From: an uncultured Desulfobulbaceae bacterium
Lineage (GTDB): Bacteria; Desulfobacterota; Desulfobulbia; Desulfobulbales; BM004
Direction: 5' to 3'
Assembly (NCBI GenBank): GCA_947258675.1
Contig: CAMYJP010000020.1
Location: forward strand, 1 to 19,902
Length of the DNA stretch: 19,902 nucleotides
Positions 7,389 to 14,819 of this stretch are shown here, piece after piece. A program made the position numbers and the translations under genes. Each line of letters starts with the position of its first letter. Within the stretch, counting starts at the first letter, position 1. The notes below the pieces were generated by a model. That model did no database searches, was not told where the DNA came from, and saw only the letters and a program-made list of their open reading frames with translations.

Positions 7389-8464
7389 AAATACTCGTAT
7401 TAGAACCGTATTACGGTGGATCGCATAAAGTATTTTTGCAAAAATTAATAAAGTTTCTACCATACGAGTTTACGCTGCTCACCTTACCAGCCCGCAAGTG
7501 GAAGTGGCGAATGCGGTTGGCAGCACTTTTTTTTTCTGAAAAACTCAAAAAAATGGATGCCCAGTTTGATCGAGTTTTCTGTTCAACTTTTGTTGATGTG
7601 GCTTTATTGCGTTCTACAGGCCCTGTCTGGTTGCAGAATATTCCCGTACTCACGTACTTTCATGAGAATCAATTTGCATATCCAGTGCAAGTCGATGACG
7701 AAAGAGACTATCATTTTTCAGTGACCAATTTCACTACAGCGCTGGTTTCAAGTAGGCTGGCATTTAATTCCATTTATAATCTTGAAACATTTTTAAAAGG
7801 CATTCGTGAACTTATAAAAAAATGTCCTGACCTGAAATTCAATTCTGTGGAAGGGGACATACTCGAAAAGTCTACTGTAATTTCACCGGGAATTGATTTT
7901 ACTGCCATTGATAAACAGCGGAAAAGTAAAATTACTGCAAATACTAGTTCAACACCTGTCCTAATTTGGAATCATCGCTGGGAACATGACAAAGATCCTG
8001 ATTTGTTTTTTAATACGCTCTTTGAATTGGACTTTAAGGGAGTTGATTTTAGATTAATCATTCTAGGACAATCTTTTGTAAGACAACCCGAAATATTTTC
8101 TAACGCCAGAAAAAAACTTGCTCACAAAACTATTCATTTTGGATATATATCATCAAAGCAAGAATACGATAAAATGCTTTGTCAGGGAGATTTTGTGATC
8201 TCAACAGCAAAACACGAATTTTTCGGCATGGCTGTCATTGAAGCTGTGCGGGCAGGGTGCAGACCTCTACTGCCAAACAACCTATCCTATCCTGGTCTGT
8301 TTCCATCTGAATATTTATATGACGAAAAATATTTTAATGCCAAACTCAATGCACTTTTATCAAACGAAAAAAGATTAACAACTCAAGAAGCAAATACGCT
8401 GACAGACCGCTTTTCCTGGACAAATCTTAAAGAAGAGTATCAGAAGTGGTTTGAAAAAGAATAA
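7385..8464 (+). CDS. DUF3524 glycosyltransferase, tRNA-queuosine alpha-mannosyltransferase (QTMAN)-like
   Basis: From the ATG at 7385 the protein has 359 residues. It begins MKILVLEPYYGGSHKVFLQKL, the hallmark of the DUF3524/GTDC1 family. The family's LLTLPARKWKWRMRLAA and YFHENQFAYPV motifs follow. The C-terminal half is a GT-B glycosyltransferase domain with the nucleotide-sugar signature EFFGMAVIE (E278 to E286, an E-x7-E pattern). In animals this family (QTMAN) moves mannose from GDP-mannose onto queuosine at position 34 of tRNA-Asp. The bacterial function is inferred. An earlier ATG at 7343 lies inside the upstream gene and would add 14 unrelated residues. The chosen ATG overlaps that gene's stop (ATGA). 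The Gmm-type Nudix gene next door uses the same donor, GDP-mannose, which strengthens the assignment. Confidence 0.82.
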   Translation: MKILVLEPYYGGSHKVFLQKLIKFLPYEFTLLTLPARKWKWRMRLAALFFSEKLKKMDAQFDRVFCSTFVDVALLRSTGPVWLQNIPVLTYFHENQFAYPVQVDDERDYHFSVTNFTTALVSSRLAFNSIYNLETFLKGIRELIKKCPDLKFNSVEGDILEKSTVISPGIDFTAIDKQRKSKITANTSSTPVLIWNHRWEHDKDPDLFFNTLFELDFKGVDFRLIILGQSFVRQPEIFSNARKKLAHKTIHFGYISSKQEYDKMLCQGDFVISTAKHEFFGMAVIEAVRAGCRPLLPNNLSYPGLFPSEYLYDEKYFNAKLNALLSNEKRLTTQEANTLTDRFSWTNLKEEYQKWFEKE

Positions 8465-8486
8465 AGAAGAACTGATTAAGGTTTTT

Positions 8487-8975
8487 ATGAATAAGCTTCC
8501 CGAAAAAACACCAATGCTGTCTGAAGAAGAATTTCAAGAAGCTGTACGCAAAATGCCTCTTGTTTCTTTTGACCTACTACTTCAAGACTCAAAGGGCAGA
8601 ATTCTTCTCGGACTCAGGAAAAATAAACCGGCAAAAGGGTGCTGGTTTGTTCCTGGTGGGATTATAAGGAAAAATGAAACACTTGCTGATGCTTTTTCAA
8701 GAATAACATTCAGTGAACTTGGTCAGGAAATTTCTATTAAAAGCTGCAGATTGAAAGGTGTTTACGAGCATTTCTACGATGAAAATTCCGCCTCCATCCC
8801 AGATGTAAGCACCCACTACATTGTGCTGGCCTATGAAATACCTTGGCAGGATGACGCTGAGAATTTCCCTGAAGATCAACACGAAGAGTACAAATGGTTT
8901 ACTATAAAAAAAATAATAAGTGATTCGCATGTGCACCCTAATACCAAGGCATATTGGCAAAAAGAACCTGTTTGA
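8487..8975 (+). CDS. gmm: GDP-mannose mannosyl hydrolase (Gmm-like Nudix protein)
   Basis: This 162-residue Nudix protein is closely patterned on E. coli Gmm/WcaH, which hydrolyses GDP-mannose to GDP and mannose. Matching features are KMPLVSFDLLL near the start, NKPAKGCWFVPGG (46-58), GVYEHFYDEN (91-100), THYIVLAYE (109-117) and DQHEEYKWF (130-138). The last contains the His expected to act as catalytic base (H132). The Nudix box from G58 is degenerate (RITFSELG instead of REUxEExG), which is typical of Gmm. The ATG at 8487 has TAAGG six bases upstream. A TTG at 8451 overlapping the previous gene is a weaker alternative. Gmm is usually found in capsule or colanic-acid clusters, so a position behind a tRNA-queuosine mannosyltransferase-like gene is unusual. 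An older family role is GDP-glucose hydrolysis. Confidence 0.85.
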   Translation: MNKLPEKTPMLSEEEFQEAVRKMPLVSFDLLLQDSKGRILLGLRKNKPAKGCWFVPGGIIRKNETLADAFSRITFSELGQEISIKSCRLKGVYEHFYDENSASIPDVSTHYIVLAYEIPWQDDAENFPEDQHEEYKWFTIKKIISDSHVHPNTKAYWQKEPV

Positions 8976-9033
8976 ATTTTAGCCTGGCAATATAGTATTA
9001 GTAGTGTAATTTGAATGTTCATGAACTGAATAG

Positions 9034-9110
9034 TGAGCGCACCCTAAGGGCATTTCCTGCGGGCACATTCCCCGTAGCTCGAAGTCTTAGGCTTATCTGC
9101 TGCGAGCTGC
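9034..9110 (+). other. GC-rich, hairpin-rich intergenic segment upstream of the acyl-CoA carboxylase genes
   Basis: Within the 175-base gap after gmm, this stretch is clearly richer in G and C than its surroundings. TGCGGG (9058-9063) pairs with CCCGTA (9071-9076). AGCTCG (9076-9081) pairs with CGAGCT (9103-9108), extendable to 8 pairs with G9074 and T9075. AAGTC (9082-9086) pairs with GGCTT (9090-9094) and stacks directly on that stem. The first and second stems share bases, so they may be alternatives. An imperfect direct repeat GGGCATTTCC / GGGCACATTCC lies at 9048-9071. It could be an unrecognised structured leader RNA, a small repeat family, or a weak terminator, since TTTAATAAAT follows. 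No known riboswitch class is recognised. Confidence 0.4.
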
Positions 9111-9150
9111 TTTAATAAATCCTTTCAAACGCTTGGGAGAAACATTGCAA

Positions 9151-10692
9151 ATGCTGGAAAATGACAATATCGCTTCCCTAGAATCCATGAAAGATGCTGC
9201 CCTGCAGGGAGGTGGCACTAAAAGAATAGAAGTTCAGCACGCCAAAGGAAAACTGACCGCACGGGAACGAATAGAACTCTTGGTGGATGAAGGTTCCTTT
9301 GAAGAGTTTGATCTTTTAAAAACAGGCAAAGCTGACAGCGGAAATGTTGAATATCCTGGAGATGGAGTAATCACCGGTCACGGAACAATCGGTGGGCGCG
9401 AGGTATGTATTTTCAGCCAGGACTTTACCATACTTGGGGGCTCTCTTGGTAAAGCACATTCGGATAAAGTCTGTAAGATCATGGATCATGCGGTCAGAGT
9501 TGGGGCACCTATCATCGGCATTAATGATTCCGGCGGCGCCCGCATTCAGGAGGGTGTAGATTCACTGGCAGCGTACGGCGAAATCTTCAGCAGAAATGTT
9601 CTCGCCAGTGGCGTCGTCCCACAAATATCCTGCATAATGGGTCCATGTGCCGGAGGCGCAGTGTATAGTCCTTCGATGACTGATTTTACCTTCATGGTGG
9701 ATAGTACTTCATACATGTTCGTAACCGGTCCAAATGTGGTGAAAACTGTAACCCACCAGGAAATAAGTGCTGAGGATTTAGGTGGAGCCAAAGTGCACAG
9801 CGAAAAAAGCGGGGTTGCGCATTTTGTCCTGCCTAACGATATATTATGTCTGCGAGAAGTCAGACATTTGATCAATTATCTGCCTTCCAACAACAGACAG
9901 ACAGCCCCTTTTCTTGATCTTCGTGATCCAGTGGACCGAACTGATCCCGCTCTTGATTATCTGATACCGGCAAATCCGAACCAGACCTATGACATGAAAA
10001 TTCTGATCACCTCTATTCTTGATGGCGCTGAATTTTTAGAGTATCAGGCTAATTTTGCCCGCAACATAATCTGTGGCTTTGGCCGGCTTGGCGGACAGAC
10101 AATAGGCCTCATAGCAAATCAGCCTGCAGTGCTTGCCGGCGTTTTAGATGTTAATGCCTCTACCAAGGCAGCCCGATTTGTTAGGTTTTGTGATTCTTTC
10201 AATGTCCCCCTCATATGCCTGATCGATGTACCAGGTTTCATGCCCGGCCCGGAACAGGAACATGGGGGCATCATCCGTCATGGCGCAAAATTACTCTATG
10301 CCTTCGTGGAGGCAACAGTTCCGCGTATCTCAGTTATACTTCGCAAGGCATATGGCGGCGCTTATGTTGTTATGAACTCCAAGCATATACGCTGTGACAT
10401 TAATTTTGCCTGGCCAACTGCAGAGATTGCTGTTTTAGGACCAAAAGGCGCTGCCGAAATTATCTACCGAAATGAAATCAAATCATCTGATAATCCCGAA
10501 GAATTTCTCGCAAAAAAAACAGATGAATATCGTAAAACCTATGCGAACCCTTTTCTTGCAGCGAAAAAGGGATTTATTGACGATGTAATCTCTCCGCGAG
10601 ATACAAGAGGTCGCTTAATCAGAAGCCTGCAATTTCTTGAAAACAAAAATGAAAAAAATCCAAAACGAAAACACGGAAATATTCCGCTCTAA
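9151..10692 (+). CDS. Acyl-CoA carboxylase carboxyltransferase (beta) subunit, propionyl-CoA carboxylase-like
   Basis: This 513-residue carboxyltransferase moves the carboxyl group from carboxybiotin to an acyl-CoA. Visible family features are GGGTKRIEVQHAKGKLTARERI near the N-terminus, the N-domain oxyanion motif NDSGGARIQEGV, IMGPCAGGAVYSPS, the C-domain biotin-site segment GFMPGPEQEHGGIIRHGAKLLYAF, RKAYGGAYVVM and the closing KRKHGNIPL typical of PccB-type subunits. In the GGAY-x-VM motif the specificity residue (Asp422 in S. coelicolor PccB) is Val, at residue 406. The true substrate may therefore not be propionyl-CoA. The start is uncertain: TTG 9133 and TTG 9145 are in frame, but ATG 9151 has GGGAGA about ten bases upstream. 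The partner biotin carboxylase follows after 83 bases. Confidence 0.87.
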   Translation: MLENDNIASLESMKDAALQGGGTKRIEVQHAKGKLTARERIELLVDEGSFEEFDLLKTGKADSGNVEYPGDGVITGHGTIGGREVCIFSQDFTILGGSLGKAHSDKVCKIMDHAVRVGAPIIGINDSGGARIQEGVDSLAAYGEIFSRNVLASGVVPQISCIMGPCAGGAVYSPSMTDFTFMVDSTSYMFVTGPNVVKTVTHQEISAEDLGGAKVHSEKSGVAHFVLPNDILCLREVRHLINYLPSNNRQTAPFLDLRDPVDRTDPALDYLIPANPNQTYDMKILITSILDGAEFLEYQANFARNIICGFGRLGGQTIGLIANQPAVLAGVLDVNASTKAARFVRFCDSFNVPLICLIDVPGFMPGPEQEHGGIIRHGAKLLYAFVEATVPRISVILRKAYGGAYVVMNSKHIRCDINFAWPTAEIAVLGPKGAAEIIYRNEIKSSDNPEEFLAKKTDEYRKTYANPFLAAKKGFIDDVISPRDTRGRLIRSLQFLENKNEKNPKRKHGNIPL

Positions 10693-10775
10693 TGAAATTC
10701 TCTTTAATCGTTTTAAAATTCTGTAAAATATTATTGAAACATTACAACTAACAAAACAAATTAATAGAGATTGCC

Positions 10776-12785
10776 ATGTTTGAAAAAATTCTGATAGCAA
10801 ATCGCGGTGAAATCGCAGTGCGTATAATGAAGACATGCAAAAAAATGGGGATTAAAACTGTGGCAATTTGCTCGGAAATTGATACTCGTTCTCTTCATGT
10901 TCAGGAGGCAGATGAAGCTGCCTTTCTAGGCCCATCACCATCGGAGCTTTCTTATCTTGCAATTGATAAAATACTCGCGGCAGCAAAGAAACACAACTGC
11001 CAAGCAATCCACCCTGGATATGGTTTTCTTTCTGAAAACGCAGGATTTGCAGAAATGACTCTAGGTGAAGGAATGACATTTATCGGTCCGCCGGCCGACG
11101 TTGTCGCTACCTTAGGTGATAAAATTGCTTCAAAGGCACTTGCCATCAAAGCAGGTGTTCCGGTTGTCCCTGGGCATAATGAACCCCTGGCTGACCCGAC
11201 CGAAGTTGAAGCAATAGCAGAAAAAGTAGGCTTTCCCATTCTGTTAAAACCCGCTGCCGGTGGCGGTGGAAGAGGCATGCGCATTGTTCATTCAAAAGAA
11301 GATTTGCTGCCCGCACTGAAAGCAGGCCAGGAAGAAACAAGAAAGGCTTTTTCCGACGACACCTTTTTTCTTGAACGGTTTGTGGAAAATCCAAGGCATA
11401 TTGAAATCCAGATAATGGCCGACAGTCATGGAAATATCATTTACCTTGGAGAAAGAGAATGTTCCATTCAAAGAAGATATCAGAAGGTAATCGAAGAAGC
11501 TCCTTCCATCGCAATTACACCTGAAAAACGAAAAGACATAGGAGAACGTTCCTGTGCTCTTGCCCGTGAAGCAGGTTACACCAATGCAGGAACTGTAGAA
11601 TTTATACTTGATCCTTTCGGTGATTTTTTCTTTCTGGAAATGAACACCAGGTTACAGGTTGAACATCCGGTTACAGAGCTAGTAACCGGTTTAGACCTTG
11701 TTGAACTTCAGATAAAAGTTGCTGCTGGCGAGCCGCTGCCATTTAATCAGGAAGATATTTCTCTTAACGGTTGGGCCATTGAAGCAAGAATATGTGCTGA
11801 AGAGGCATCGCGTAACTTTCTGCCATCAACAGGGCTTGTAACAAGATATGCCAGTCCGCGAGGTACCAATATCCGTATGGATAGTGGTATCAAGGCTGGC
11901 AGCAATGTCAGTGTCTATTACGATTCTATGTTGGCAAAGGCCATAAGTTGGGGAGAAAACCGCGAAGAGGCGAGAAAGACCCTTATCCAGGCCCTTAATA
12001 AATTCCACCTTGAAGGAGTTGTGTCAAATGCTGATTTTGCCAATGCAATTTTAAATCATCCAGCCTTTATTGCCGGGGATCTATCTACCGACTTCATAGA
12101 AGCCCATTTTGACAGTGGGAAAATGAAAGTTGAACCATCAATGAAAAATCTGGAATTGATGGTTATAGCATCAACCCTTGTTTATCATAATAGGCAAAGC
12201 CTTGTCAGAGAATCATTAAAACCGATGATTTCCAAGGTCGGCACCGCACATAAGTATGAAGAATGGCATCAATATGTGGTGAAAGGTGAAGTAAATACTT
12301 TTACAATCAGTTTACTTGGCAGCATCATCACGAATCATTGGAAGATAAACGTTAATGATACTATGTATGAGGTTGTTACCCCGGATTTTGAATTCTATCG
12401 AAGAAGGCTGAAATTAAAAATTAACGGCCAATATGAATATTTTCGATTGCAGTATAAGGAGAACTTTATCTGGGCTGCTTTCTGCGGCATCAGCAGGACA
12501 TTTGAAGTATATAATCCCAGAGAATGGGAACTTGCCCAATTTATGCCTGAGGTTAAAAAGACTGGCAGGGAGAACATTCTTCTTTCTCCTATGCCGGGTC
12601 TTGCCGTTGATATTAAAGTACAGCAGGGTGATCGAGTTTTCAAAGGCCAGGACCTTGTGGTCATAGAATCCATGAAAATGGAGAGTGGTGTTGCCTCACC
12701 CTGTGATGGTACTGTTGATGAAGTACTTATTAAGATTGGCCAGGCTGTGGAATCAGATGATGTCCTGATCACATTTAAGATATAA
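10776..12785 (+). CDS. Acyl-CoA carboxylase biotin carboxylase/biotinyl (alpha) subunit
   Basis: This 669-residue fusion carboxylates its own biotin with ATP and bicarbonate and delivers it to the beta subunit. Order: biotin carboxylase N-domain (FEKILIANRGEIAVRI at 2-17, HPGYGFLSEN), ATP-grasp with glycine-rich GGGGRGMR (162-169), GERECSIQRRYQKVIEEAPS, the active-site EMNTRLQVEHPVTE, and a C-domain to about 445. A middle linker domain (about 450-590) follows, as in PccA where it holds the holoenzyme together. Last is a biotinyl domain (about 600-669) with ESMKM, in which K634 should carry biotin. The usual motif is EAMKM; here Ser replaces Ala. The length equals typical PccA/MccA. The ATG at 10776 follows an AGAGA. 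Metabolically it fits propionyl-CoA to methylmalonyl-CoA conversion or a related carboxylation. Confidence 0.9.
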   Translation: MFEKILIANRGEIAVRIMKTCKKMGIKTVAICSEIDTRSLHVQEADEAAFLGPSPSELSYLAIDKILAAAKKHNCQAIHPGYGFLSENAGFAEMTLGEGMTFIGPPADVVATLGDKIASKALAIKAGVPVVPGHNEPLADPTEVEAIAEKVGFPILLKPAAGGGGRGMRIVHSKEDLLPALKAGQEETRKAFSDDTFFLERFVENPRHIEIQIMADSHGNIIYLGERECSIQRRYQKVIEEAPSIAITPEKRKDIGERSCALAREAGYTNAGTVEFILDPFGDFFFLEMNTRLQVEHPVTELVTGLDLVELQIKVAAGEPLPFNQEDISLNGWAIEARICAEEASRNFLPSTGLVTRYASPRGTNIRMDSGIKAGSNVSVYYDSMLAKAISWGENREEARKTLIQALNKFHLEGVVSNADFANAILNHPAFIAGDLSTDFIEAHFDSGKMKVEPSMKNLELMVIASTLVYHNRQSLVRESLKPMISKVGTAHKYEEWHQYVVKGEVNTFTISLLGSIITNHWKINVNDTMYEVVTPDFEFYRRRLKLKINGQYEYFRLQYKENFIWAAFCGISRTFEVYNPREWELAQFMPEVKKTGRENILLSPMPGLAVDIKVQQGDRVFKGQDLVVIESMKMESGVASPCDGTVDEVLIKIGQAVESDDVLITFKI

Positions 12786-12856
12786 ATCAGCAATTATTTT
12801 ATAAACTACCACCTAATCAATTATTATGAATTAGTTGCAAACAGTTACAGCTGCTG

Positions 12857-12884
12857 TTGACACTGCATAAAGGCCATGACTAAT
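12857..12884 (+). promoter_or_regulatory. Candidate sigma-70 promoter for the metallo-hydrolase gene
   Basis: A perfect -35 hexamer TTGACA (12857-12862) is followed after 16 bases by ACTAAT (12879-12884), which matches TATAAT at four of six positions. It lies 84 bases before the next start codon in a 183-base gap with no gene. An AACAG...CTGTT stem overlaps the -35 box. The assignment rests on consensus only. Confidence 0.3.
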
Positions 12885-12968
12885 CGCATTTTTAAATCAA
12901 CCAATATCACAATGAACATACATTACAATTAATCAAGAAAATAAGCCAAGTCAGAAAGTCGAACTAAA

Positions 12969-13610
12969 ATGATTATAGAACAGATAGTTACAGGCAAAGC
13001 CGAAGTGTTCTGCTATATCCTGGGCTGTGAAAAATCCTCCAAAGCAGTCATTATTGATCCAGGAGGCAACGAGGAGGAAATTCTATCAAGGCTGCATGAA
13101 TTACAGCTTGAGTTGGTATATATCATAAACACTCATTCGCACCCTGATCATACCTGCGGAAATGATAAAATAAAAAACGCAACCGGTGCAGCCGTTGTGA
13201 TGCACAAAGATGATCAAGCCTTATTGCAAAATAAAGAGGCTGCTGCCTCCTTTAAAAGTATGGGTTTGCCGCTTGCAAAAAAAGTAGATGTTTTAGTGAA
13301 CGATGGAGATGTTCTGCATTTTGGTGAGTGTTCTCTTACAGTAATTCATACACCTGGGCACACCCCTGGTGGTATTTGTCTGTATACTGATAAAAATTTA
13401 TTTACTGGTGACTCTCTTTTTGTTAGTGCGGCTGGAAGGGTTGATCTGCCGGGAGGTGACTTTAATACACTTCTGGCATCCCTTGAAAAGGGAATAGCAT
13501 CCTTGCCGGATGATACCATTATCTGGCCTGGTCACAATTATGGAGAGACGGTTACCAGCACAATCGGCCGTGAAAAAAAAGAAAATCCATTTCTCGGCGG
13601 TGAATGGTAA
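12969..13610 (+). CDS. MBL-fold metallo-hydrolase (glyoxalase II-like)
   Basis: This 213-residue metallo-beta-lactamase-fold protein has a complete set of metal ligands: HSHPDH (56-61), H131 in TPGHTPGG, D148 in FTGDSLF and H189 in WPGHNYG. The layout and size match the short hydroxyacylglutathione hydrolase-like / YcbL-type group, which hydrolyses thioesters such as S-lactoylglutathione. It lacks the C-terminal helical domain of classical GloB, so the real substrate is open. The ATG at 12969 has no strong Shine-Dalgarno, but the protein begins in the conserved MIIEQIVTG manner. It is separated from both neighbours by gaps, so it may be transcribed on its own or with tadA, 88 bases downstream. 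Confidence 0.85.
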   Translation: MIIEQIVTGKAEVFCYILGCEKSSKAVIIDPGGNEEEILSRLHELQLELVYIINTHSHPDHTCGNDKIKNATGAAVVMHKDDQALLQNKEAAASFKSMGLPLAKKVDVLVNDGDVLHFGECSLTVIHTPGHTPGGICLYTDKNLFTGDSLFVSAAGRVDLPGGDFNTLLASLEKGIASLPDDTIIWPGHNYGETVTSTIGREKKENPFLGGEW

Positions 13611-13698
13611 TTATTTATTGAAAATTATAGGCTTTTATTCTTTCCCAGATCCCAAACTTACATGAATTGTCTGCTTTAATAAGGTAAAAATCCTTGCT

Positions 13699-14148
13699 AT
13701 GAAAGATCCAATGCAAGTAGCTTTTGAAGAAGCACAAAAGGCAGGCAAAAGGGGAGAGGTGCCGGTTGGGGCGGTCATAGTTGACAGCAATGGAAAAATT
13801 CTGGCTACAGAGGGCAACCGAAGTATTGAGTATAATGATCCTACCGGCCATGCAGAAATACTGGCTCTCAGGAAGGCGGGCAAAAAAATTGGCAATTACA
13901 GGCTTCCAGAAACTACAATTTATGTAACCTTAGAGCCCTGTGCAATGTGTGCCGCAGCCCTCATTCATGCAAGAATAAAACGGTTGGTTTATGGCACAGA
14001 AGACCCCAAAGCAGGAGGAGTAATTTCACAATACCAAATCGGTACTGATAATAAACATAATCATAAATTTGCCTTCGAAAGGGGAAGATTGTCTAAAGAA
14101 TGTGCCAATTTGCTCAAGGAATTTTTCAAAAACAAAAGAAACAGATAA
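13699..14148 (+). CDS. tadA: TadA, tRNA-specific adenosine deaminase
   Basis: This 149-residue zinc deaminase converts A34 of tRNA-Arg(ACG) to inosine. The catalytic motif HAE (H51, E53) and the zinc Cys pair in PCAMC (C81, C84) are present. TadA-type flanks are RGEVPVGAVIVD at 18-29 and the NYRLPETTIYVTLEP stretch. The C-terminal FERGRLSKECANLLKEFF helix is as in bacterial TadA. ATG 13699 is chosen; an in-frame ATG at 13711 would remove four residues and is also possible. It is followed by a 129-base gap and then tRNA-Ser genes, a common arrangement near dnaX. Confidence 0.93.
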   Translation: MKDPMQVAFEEAQKAGKRGEVPVGAVIVDSNGKILATEGNRSIEYNDPTGHAEILALRKAGKKIGNYRLPETTIYVTLEPCAMCAAALIHARIKRLVYGTEDPKAGGVISQYQIGTDNKHNHKFAFERGRLSKECANLLKEFFKNKRNR

Positions 14149-14155
14149 AAATTAA

Positions 14156-14267
14156 AAATTGAAGAATGTAAATTATATATTGATGGGATGAAAGCTTCCG
14201 TCAATTATCAGAATTCTCGTGTGCCGATAATCTCGTTTTTCAATCTTCATTCCACAATCTTCAATTT
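14156..14267. repeat. Short inverted-repeat element between tadA and tRNA-Ser
   Basis: AAATTGAAGA (14156-14165) is the exact reverse complement of TCTTCAATTT (14258-14267), about 92 bases apart. Beside the right arm, CAATCTTCA occurs twice in direct orientation (14241-14249 and 14255-14263, period 14). The repeats fill most of the tadA to tRNA gap, which has no open frame of note. The form would suit a small MITE-like or intergenic repeat element, but only one copy is in the window and no target duplication is evident. Confidence 0.4.
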
Positions 14268-14277
14268 CAGCGTTCCC

Positions 14278-14371
14278 GGAGAGGTACCGAAGTGGTCGTA
14301 ACGGGCCCGACTCGAAATCGGGTTGTCGATTGATAGTCGGCACGTGGGTTCGAATCCCACCCTCTCCGCCA
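14278..14371 (+). tRNA. tRNA-Ser (anticodon CGA)
   Basis: The acceptor stem GGAGAGG pairs with CCTCTCC at 14361-14367, followed by discriminator G and an encoded CCA. The anticodon stem CCCGA/TCGGG encloses the loop CTCGAAA, giving anticodon CGA, which reads UCG. The long variable arm (about 20 bases, with GTCGA.../...GTCGGC pairing) and the T-loop GTTCGAATC confirm a class II serine tRNA. It ends in a T-rich stretch (ATATTTTTTATT) that may help termination. Confidence 0.96.
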
Positions 14372-14462
14372 TATTTTTTATTGAGATCTTATATGCATTC
14401 TGTTAGGATTGCCTGGAATTTTCAAGGCCGAGTTTATCAACAATTCAAAGCATGAAATATCA

Positions 14463-14548
14463 GGAGAGGTGACCGAGTGGCTTAAGGTGCACGCCTGGAA
14501 CGCGTGTGAACGAGAGTTCCGTGAGTTCGAATCTCACCCTCTCCGCCA
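14463..14548 (+). tRNA. tRNA-Ser (anticodon GGA)
   Basis: The acceptor GGAGAGG pairs with CCTCTCC, then G and CCA are encoded. The anticodon stem CACGC/GCGTG holds the loop CTGGAAC, giving anticodon GGA for UCC and UCU. A class II variable arm and the T-arm GTGAG-TTCGAAT-CTCAC are present. It shares its acceptor stem with the tRNA-Ser(CGA) 91 bases upstream. It stands only about 14 bases before the SRP RNA, so the two are probably cotranscribed and separated by 3' processing. Confidence 0.96.
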
Positions 14549-14562
14549 TCATATATGACTTC

Positions 14563-14676
14563 GGTGTGATAGCCGGGTCCTGCGCAACAAAGACTCGCGA
14601 ACCCCGCCAGGTCCGGGAGGAAGCAACGGTAGTGAGATACTTTGTGTGCCGCAGGGGTGCCTGGCTATCCTTTTTT
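14563..14676 (+). ncRNA. ffs: Signal recognition particle RNA, small bacterial type (4.5S)
   Basis: The hallmark conserved hairpin is present: GAACCCCGCCAGGTCC, a GNRA-class tetraloop GGGA at 14615-14618, then GGAAGCAACGGTA. The CAGG/AGCA internal loop that binds Ffh is intact. The ends pair over a long helix (GATAGCCGGGTCCTGCG against CGCAGGGGTGCCTGGCTATC). There is no Alu domain, so this is the roughly 110-nt Gram-negative form. The tetraloop is GGGA, not the commoner GGAA. A run of seven T directly after the helix marks the 3' end; the 5' end is estimated from pairing. Confidence 0.95.
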
Positions 14677-14677
14677 T
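14649..14677 (+). terminator. Intrinsic terminator at the end of the SRP RNA gene
   Basis: The 3' strand of the SRP RNA helix ends in CTGGCTATCC and runs straight into seven T at 14671-14677. The long GC-rich RNA helix plus T-tract should act as a Rho-independent terminator separating ffs from dnaX. Confidence 0.55.
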
Positions 14678-14819
14678 GGATTGAAGTTTTACTATCTTAA
14701 AAACCTATATTGGATAGTATCTTTAAAGTACATTCTCTGCTGATTTTTTATTGCAAAAACTTCCCAGATGAGTGTCACTCTAAATTTAATAGTATCGATA
14801 CCCCTGGTTCCTGTTAATT

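Noticed and set aside
9546..9875. 109-codon antisense open frame
   Set aside because: It is opposite the conserved carboxyltransferase core and has no family features.
12395..12793. 132-codon antisense open frame
   Set aside because: It lies entirely opposite the biotin carboxylase gene, has no recognisable domain and fits the usual antisense shadow.
14506..14700. 64-codon open frame on the + strand
   Set aside because: It overlaps tRNA-Ser(GGA) and the whole SRP RNA; its reading is a by-product of those RNA genes.
14690..14719. TACTATC/GATAGTA stem after the SRP RNA
   Set aside because: A seven-pair AT-rich stem with no T-run in a 142-base AT-rich gap; the SRP helix plus T7 already explains termination.
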